DNA of 64,000 nt from Sipunculus nudus. Its lineage: Eukaryota; Annelida; Sipuncula; Golfingiida; Sipunculidae. The notes beneath the pieces are model-generated. The model was given only the letters and a program-made list of their open reading frames with translations. It was not told where the DNA came from and ran no database searches. The stretch is from contig CM049313.1 in assembly GCA_026874595.1 (NCBI GenBank), forward strand, positions 32,858,008 to 32,922,007. Reading direction: 5' to 3'. A program made the translations under genes and the position numbers. Every line of letters starts with the position of its first letter. The stretch's first letter is position 1. Shown one piece after another: positions 57,630 to 64,000 of this stretch.

Positions 57630-60600
57630 CTTGGATGACCTGGCTGCTCTATGGTTGACTCGGCTCATCCCGAGTGTTTTACTTAACTATCTTTTTGAGA
57701 TTTTACAATACAACAACAAAATTCAAAACGTTCTTAATTTCTTTCATTGAATTTTTGTGGAAGGATCGGCAACAGGCATTTGTTTCAAATTAAGCCCGAT
57801 TCATTATTAATATTATAAGGCCCTACCATGTATTGCTGCCTAACAACTAGGTGAAACAATATATTAAATAATCGATGCATTGAATTTCAATCCCTCTATT
57901 AAACTGTTATCAACTCATGACCTTCATATCTATTTTATTCTTATTATTTTGCATGTACAATCCTAAAACCCTTTCTCAGCTGTCAACCTATTTGGACTAT
58001 TCACTGTGCAGGTGTAAAAGAACTAATTTCAATGTTCGCCGGTGACCTGCTCCATTCAATTAGAACAAAACTGACGGTGATTAACAGAAGGAAAGCTACT
58101 TTGTCCCTTCATTTTGCTAAATTACCTAACATACATTGTGATAACATGGAATTTATTTAACAGAAATTCTGAAATTTACGACTTCAGTGTTAAATTGTGG
58201 TAAACGATTAACTGAATCGATTCAAAGGTCTCTTCACAAATTTACAGGCCTACACACAAGAAGACACAGAATTACACCACGTTAAAGTTAATTTTCACCA
58301 ATTATCAAAATTCACATTTTGATAAAAAAAACTAATATTTTCTTGGATCTTCATGTTTAAACATTTGAACTTTTTACCAGGGACATATCAATGAGTCTGA
58401 TGATGAATTAAGCACTGAAGACTACAATGAACACAAAAGGAAACATTCTGCAGACTATCATACATATAGATTAGAGGCCTAGAATTTGCCAGTGATGTAC
58501 ACTAGTTATCACAGATTCATTGACAAGCACAAGCAAAATCAGTCAGCTTGATCAGTGCCCAAAATACAGGTTTTGAAAACCAACAATGTCACGTTGGATG
58601 ACTGCATTACAATAGATGAAAGGCTGTAAAATTTTTCAATCATTTCAACCAGTTGATCAGAATATTTGATGCTGTGTGTTCTTGTGCATTTTTATTGAAA
58701 CCTCTTGTCAAAACAGTGTCATATTTAAACATGTATAGAAATTTCCTCTCACTTTCATCTTGGTAATCAAACAATTTTGATCTTGTAATGATTTTTGACC
58801 TAAAATGAACACCTACTGCTGAGACATCACAACCCCGGTTGACTTTCTAAATAAAACAAAACTCAAAAGCAGTTTTATATGAATATATTGTCATAATAGG
58901 CAATGGTATATTAAAAAGCAAAATCAACGTGCAAAAATAGTCATTTTGATTATACATGGTTACACATGCAAATACATTCTCTGGTGTAACATAACCACAT
59001 TGTATGAATGAATATTCACCATGTGGACTGTAGAAGGCCCATTTCTGGAGCAAAGTGAAAGGTTACAGGCAAAGCAGGAGGAATATGACATTTTTGCAAA
59101 TACCTCAATACTGTCATCTCCTGTTAACCTTTGATTATATAAGTTTCCCTGTACTGCATATATAAACAAAAAGTGAATGGGGGTGGGGCTATAAAGAAAA
59201 AGTGAATGGGGGTGGGGCTATATAGAAAAAGTGAATGGGGGTGGGCTATCTAGATAAGTGATTAGTTATATAAATTTCTGCAAGTTATTTCTTCATAACA
59301 TACTATAACCTAAACCAGGGAATCTGCATTCCAGGAGTGATTTTTGAAAAAAAAAATGATTTATAAAAAATAACTATATCTTAATGCAAATATAACCCAC
59401 AAGCCACAGAAAATCATTCCAAAAGTTTCAAAACACATGTACCAGTATTTCATTTTCAATGATGAACATAACATGAGTAAAAATACATAAATGCCAAAAA
59501 CATGATGAATAAACAAGGATGGTCTTAAATCCTTAAACCTCTTAAAAGAGATATTAGTGTCTCCTTGTGGACACCTCTCTATTGGTACATTTATATGTAT
59601 TGTGATATCCTGGAAAAGTCTTTTAATATAAACACTTAACAGACAAACCAAAGTTATGAAAGTGCCTATAACCGAGAGGGTCCACAGTAAAGTGTGTGTC
59701 ATTATATGTATGTATATATCAGTACACACGAACTGATCTATTGCCTAAGGACTATCCTGCTATATATTTACCCATTCTGTTAAGCATACCACTGTTATTG
59801 GTCCTGGACATATTGTCATGAGTTTAACCAGACCATCCTTTCTTAAACCTGACTGTTCTGGTTAGACTCACCATGGCCTTCTTACTTGGGTATTACTACT
59901 GTACATTGATTAATATCTAAATTTCATCTATGTTTAGTGTTTACTGTGGCTAACATGTGACACGTCCATTATGGCACAAGACTAGAATGGACAAAGAGCT
60001 TCATTAAGACCATCTAAGCAGTTAAACTTTACTGAGGGGCCAGCTAATACCTGCTTTTAGAAAAGTATGAGAAAAGTTGAGAAAAGCAAGAGTTAAACAC
60101 TAGTTCAATGAATTAACACTTACAAAGGAATATTGAGAAGTATTTATATAATCCTCCTCTAATTTACAGATGTGATTAGAGTTCATGTGAAGAACTGTGC
60201 ACTCAGGCATACTGTGGTTTGTCAGTCTGTCATCTGTGATGCATGGTTTAATAAAATATAGTCTGTACAGTAAAGGGCAGTCTCTCCTGAGGCCAGTCTG
60301 TCTTGCTTTTTAAAACATTCTAACATACACTCAGTCAAACAGTCACTGGGATTTGATACTTATATCAACAGCTCAATGATCACATGAACTCCATAAGCAC
60401 ATGACCATAAGAAATTAAATATAAGTTGTGCACAACATCTCTCTGTTATTTTCCAGTACCAGAGGTTAAATGCAAAAATATAATACATTATTGTCACCTA
60501 ATGAAGATTCCTTACTGACACTTGGTCTATCACATCCATTGCTTTGCTCTGAAAATGTTCACAGCCTCTGAAATGGACATTTAAGTCACTATACTAAACA

Positions 60601-62902
60601 GAAGATGACCTTACAATCGAAGTGGCTTTTGGAATGCATGGATGCTAGACACGCATGACAAAGGCATTAGCCAAAGATGAGAGCTCTATTCAAATGTACT
60701 ATCACACAAATAAGGACTAATGCCATCTGAGGCCTTGCATTACATGCTAAAGTCACATGACCTGTGACAAAACAGATATCAGATGGCCACATTACCTCAA
60801 ATTTATGCCATTCCTGTATGCATTATATTCAGTCATAACAAACTGTCAAGGTAAGGGTTTCCCATTATACTCAGTGTGTGTTGTTTGTTTATACAATTCA
60901 CCGTGTGATATAAATGCTAGGTGTTTTAAATGGCGGTTCATATTTTACATCCTTGGTGAATAAAACTATAAACTGCTGCATAATCTGCCGTGTATTTACA
61001 CATAAAGATACTGTATCAATTATTAATGTTAACCATTTCTTGTCACTAATAGGCAAAAGCCTTTGAACAAATATGATTATTGTTTTTTTTAATTCATCTG
61101 TATTCATTTATCAAAGACACAAATATCTTTAGAAAACATCAGAGCAAAAAATAATCTGATTAATTTTTGCATCACAATCATACCTGAAATTTCCTTAATT
61201 ATCACAAACACAAAATCTTAACTCATTTTAAATGATCCCAGAAAATTTATTGGCCTATCTACCTTTATTGCAACCACCCAAGCTCTTAAATCTATACAGC
61301 AAAAGCAGATGTACTTATTATTATAGTCTGTTCCACCAACCTGTGTCCAACTGTTTTTTAAGAGTTTTCTTAAAACTTTATATTTTTCAATAATTTGCTG
61401 GAAAGCTGCATATGGAAGTAACAGACTACTTAGGCATTTAAGAAATGACAATAAAACATATAATAATAAGTTTATGTTTCACAACTTTCTTGACTGTTTA
61501 TAATGATTTGACAAATTGTGTGTCCTAGTTAGCTAGTTATATTTTATGGGAGTTTTCACATGAAATCTTCCAATCAGCAGCTGTAAAATGAGGCTGTGTT
61601 TGTATGTGAACAATGACCTTGAGTGCCACAAGTAGGGCTGATATGTTGTAAAATACAGACTAATTTCTCATGTTTAAATAATTTTTCTTTCTTAAATAAT
61701 GTGTAAGGTAGATATTTGTTTACCTTGTTGAAAATTAGGACATTTAATCATTTACCCTATATTATCATTTTTCCCACTGAAATGTAACTAGTAAAAATTT
61801 GTACAGCAAAAAACCCGGTGGACAAGAGGGGATGGAATGGACTACAATAACTGTAAATAATGAATTTATGGCTGATACTTAAGCTGGTATTATAGTGTAT
61901 ACTACCACCTGAAAAAGATAAATGAATCTGTATAAATGAAGTATGAACGTATGAAGCTATGCCAAGGCAGGAACAAGCAATCTTCTGACTCAAACAGACG
62001 AGGAACAGTTACAAACATAAAACAAAAGAAACCATGATATATGAAGATTGGTTAATGTTAACTTTTTTTCATGGAATTTTGTTTCAAACAGCATGTTATA
62101 CAAAAATAACAAAATGATGAGCCACATGGATATCCTTGGCTTTTAAATGAGCATTATCACTGTAGAGGGAGACATTGTGGGCTGTTCCCATTTAACTCTG
62201 ATGTGACACTATGACAAATACTAACATGTCCAATACCTAGCTCTGTAATTTGCATTATGTACATGAGAGGGCAGCATTGTACCAAACCTGAGCCACTGGG
62301 TTTCTCACCAACTTTGCAGAGAAGGGACTTAAATAATTATGGCCACTGAAATCTTACCCTGCCTTTTACCCATGCAAAGAAACAGCTTTCAATTGTAAAA
62401 AGGACTCATCTTGAATCTGAATCCGGGTGTATGTCAAGAGTATGCTATATGTAAACACACATTACCAATAGAATAGCTATTTACTTTGCTGTTATCAAGT
62501 CAAGATTTTAATCCTCTTAAAAATATATGAACTACAGCTTTGTTCATGATCAAATATGTCCTGATGGCAAATTCACTTGGTGTTTTTCCCTCTTACTCAG
62601 TGTGAGACAGATAAAACGAGTGTCCACAAAGTTGCTGATTGAAAAGTATCCCACAATGCTTAGCAGACAAAAAACACTCAGCAGAATGCAGTGAGAAACC
62701 TGGAGAAATGTTAAGGCAGCTCCAGCAGTTAGCATATTAAACTTATATGGCTCATGACCATAGGAAATGTCATGGTTGAATTTTGGCCCTGTATTGAATA
62801 TGTTGGTACAAGTAATAATGCCATCTGCCAGGAGAGTTGGATCTCCCTGTTGTGTAAATCTGACACCACTGTGTGGAGAGTATGACATCTTCTTTGTAGT
62901 CT
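57630..62902. other. Long non-coding stretch, partly presumed 3' UTR of SPG21
   Basis: Nothing recognisable apart from a small tandem repeat at 59168-59262. Open frames of 122 residues (59361-59729) and 112 residues (62550-62888), both minus strand, have hydrophobic segments but no known family. An ATTAAA polyadenylation hexamer for the minus strand lies at 62507-62512. Confidence 0.5.
59168..59262. repeat. ~33-bp tandem repeat, three copies
   Basis: Unit AAAAAGTGAATGGGGGTGGG followed by GCTATATAG, three times with slight length change. It places several G-runs close together. Confidence 0.9.
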
Positions 62903-63037
62903 TTATGGTACCATGGCTGTGCTGGGCTCTGGACTGTTAACTGTGCTGTTGCTTTCAGCCTCTTTTAACTGTTGCAGTATCTCAGGCCTTGGTTCCATTG
63001 CACTGTATCGGGTATCCAAGAACTGTCGTAGATGAAT
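62903..63037 (-). CDS. SPG21: Maspardin last coding exon
   Basis: 135 nt including the TAA at 62903-62905. It joins to the previous exon as IYIQ|IHLRQF, matching the family's VQIHLLQF. Confidence 0.93.
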   Translation of the reverse strand: MHLRQFLDTRYSAMEPRPEILQQLKEAESNSTVNSPEPSTAMVP

Positions 63038-63584
63038 CTATAAAAATATTTAAGATCATTTTTAGTAACATGTCATAAGTATTCCTAAACAGTTTTTGTC
63101 AAGTCTACAAACTTGTATTTAAGTACACCTCCTTTACTGAAAGTCTGCTCACTTCAGTCTGTAAACTAAGTCAAGTCTACAAACCTGTATTTGGTAGACT
63201 TGAATACAAGTCTTTCAATTTGTATATATTTATTTTTTAATGTTTCATTTTTTCTAGGATGTCTGAGCAATTGTTTCCTGGGTTTCTTTTCTTTGTATAT
63301 TGATACAATATTCTTTCTCTCCAGTGTCAGTGATGAACTTGTATATAGGTTTGCTATGTACAAATATATTTACTGCCTTACTGGTATACCAGTCTACTTG
63401 GTCTAAGCACTTTATATATCTACCTGTAGGTGATACAACTTACTTGTATATAAATATTGACTTCATCACTTCTACTTAAGTAAGGGAAGTTCCCTCCAGA
63501 CTTCAGATGTGCACGGCGAGCGTCTGGGTAGCACTTGTATACTTCTTCCCTCACTCCCTGGGATAAGGCACTCTCATCATACAC
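62903..63584 (-). CDS. SPG21: Maspardin (SPG21), last two coding exons; partial
   Basis: Maspardin is an alpha/beta-hydrolase-fold protein of endosomes and the trans-Golgi that binds the CD4 tail; it is thought to lack hydrolase activity and is mutated in Mast syndrome in humans. Exon 63444-63584 reads [20 protein letters not shown] then [10 protein letters not shown], nearly identical to the vertebrate C-terminal block. Exon 62903-63037 continues [20 protein letters not shown] and ends STAMVP before TAA. Acceptors TTTACAG and TTATAG, donor GTAAGT, phase 0 throughout. This is 91 of about 300 residues; upstream exons lie beyond 64000, since none is visible between 63585 and 64000. The last ~25 residues are divergent, as in other species. 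Confidence 0.93.
63444..63584 (-). CDS. SPG21: Maspardin penultimate coding exon
   Basis: 141 nt, 47 residues, opening [20 protein letters not shown]. Phase 0 at both ends. Confidence 0.95.
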
Positions 63585-64000
63585 CTGTAAAACAAAGAAA
63601 ACAGAATGTTATCAGTACTGAAGACTGAGCACTGCGCTTTTATTTGTTCATCTGCAGCTAAAGATAACAGATATAACAAAATGACCAGAGATACTACTCA
63701 TTATATTAACCATTTAAGGAATTCCTATAAAATGCCAAAATACCAGAGGGAACAGAAACATTACAACTCTTATGTATTCTGATCCTAAAACTCTTTTATC
63801 TAGGTCATAGAAATCTGAGGTAATAGCAATTACTCAAAGCATCATACATAATTCCCTCAATATACCTGATGTAGAAACTAGAATCAAGGAAGTCACCAAG
63901 TGATGACTTGTTTCCTGTGACATCACAGACACCACAAGAAATTGTTGTTTGTGGCACGATAAGTGTATGAGATAAAGCTATCCAAGATCTATGGACATGC
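63585..64000 (-). other. SPG21 intron (partial)
   Basis: No exon seen. From about 63940 the sequence matches the repeat family at 5225-5765 ('AAAGCTATCCAAGATCTATGGACATGC'). Confidence 0.65.

Noticed and set aside
59361-59729. 122-residue minus-strand open frame with hydrophobic segments
   Set aside because: AT-rich DNA often yields Phe/Ile/Leu-rich frames; no family, splice context or neighbours support it, and about one frame of this length is expected by chance in the window.

Overview
This is animal nuclear DNA: it is AT-rich, its genes are split by GT-AG introns, and interspersed repeats are dense. Two housekeeping genes can be read on the minus strand. Their divergence from vertebrate and fly orthologues, the GGAC-type tandem tails and the transposon mix (a Gmr1-type Ty3/gypsy element, Tx1-like and CR1/L2-like LINEs, short MITEs, tRNA-derived SINEs) suggest a lophotrochozoan, probably a mollusc. 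That placement is inference; the two gene identities are not in doubt.

Region 1 (about 3.5-39.4 kb, minus strand) is one complete gene for the cytoplasmic dynein-1 intermediate chain. I reconstructed 16 coding exons (ATG at 39358-39360, stop at 4527-4529). All splice phases agree and give 659 residues. An extra in-phase 21-nt microexon at 34642-34662 would give 666. The introns hold most of the unusual features: a 46-bp minisatellite that fills about 98% of intron 10, a ~158-bp tandem array in intron 15 whose units carry perfect oestrogen-response-element-type palindromes, an 89-bp triplication that copies the exon 9 splice acceptor, a Tc1/mariner-type MITE, a Harbinger-like MITE with a paralogous empty site, and an antisense RecQ-helicase fragment.

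Region 2 (about 40-57.6 kb) is a transposon graveyard. On the plus strand there is a CR1/Jockey-like LINE tail followed by a decayed Tx1/L1-like LINE. On the minus strand there is another LINE tail with a G23 tract and three ~150-bp tandem repeats. Next, also on the minus strand, is a decayed Ty3/gypsy element whose integrase lies upstream of reverse transcriptase (Gmr1 order), with a tRNA-derived SINE nested in its reverse transcriptase. Last, on the plus strand, is a ~6.3 kb LTR-flanked unit with no recognisable pol, carrying a broken Ser/Arg-rich and coiled-coil ORF.

Region 3 (57.6-64 kb) is mostly non-coding and ends in the last two coding exons of SPG21 (maspardin), minus strand, which runs off the right edge. 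The two host genes are not functionally linked on this evidence; the retroelement block separates them.
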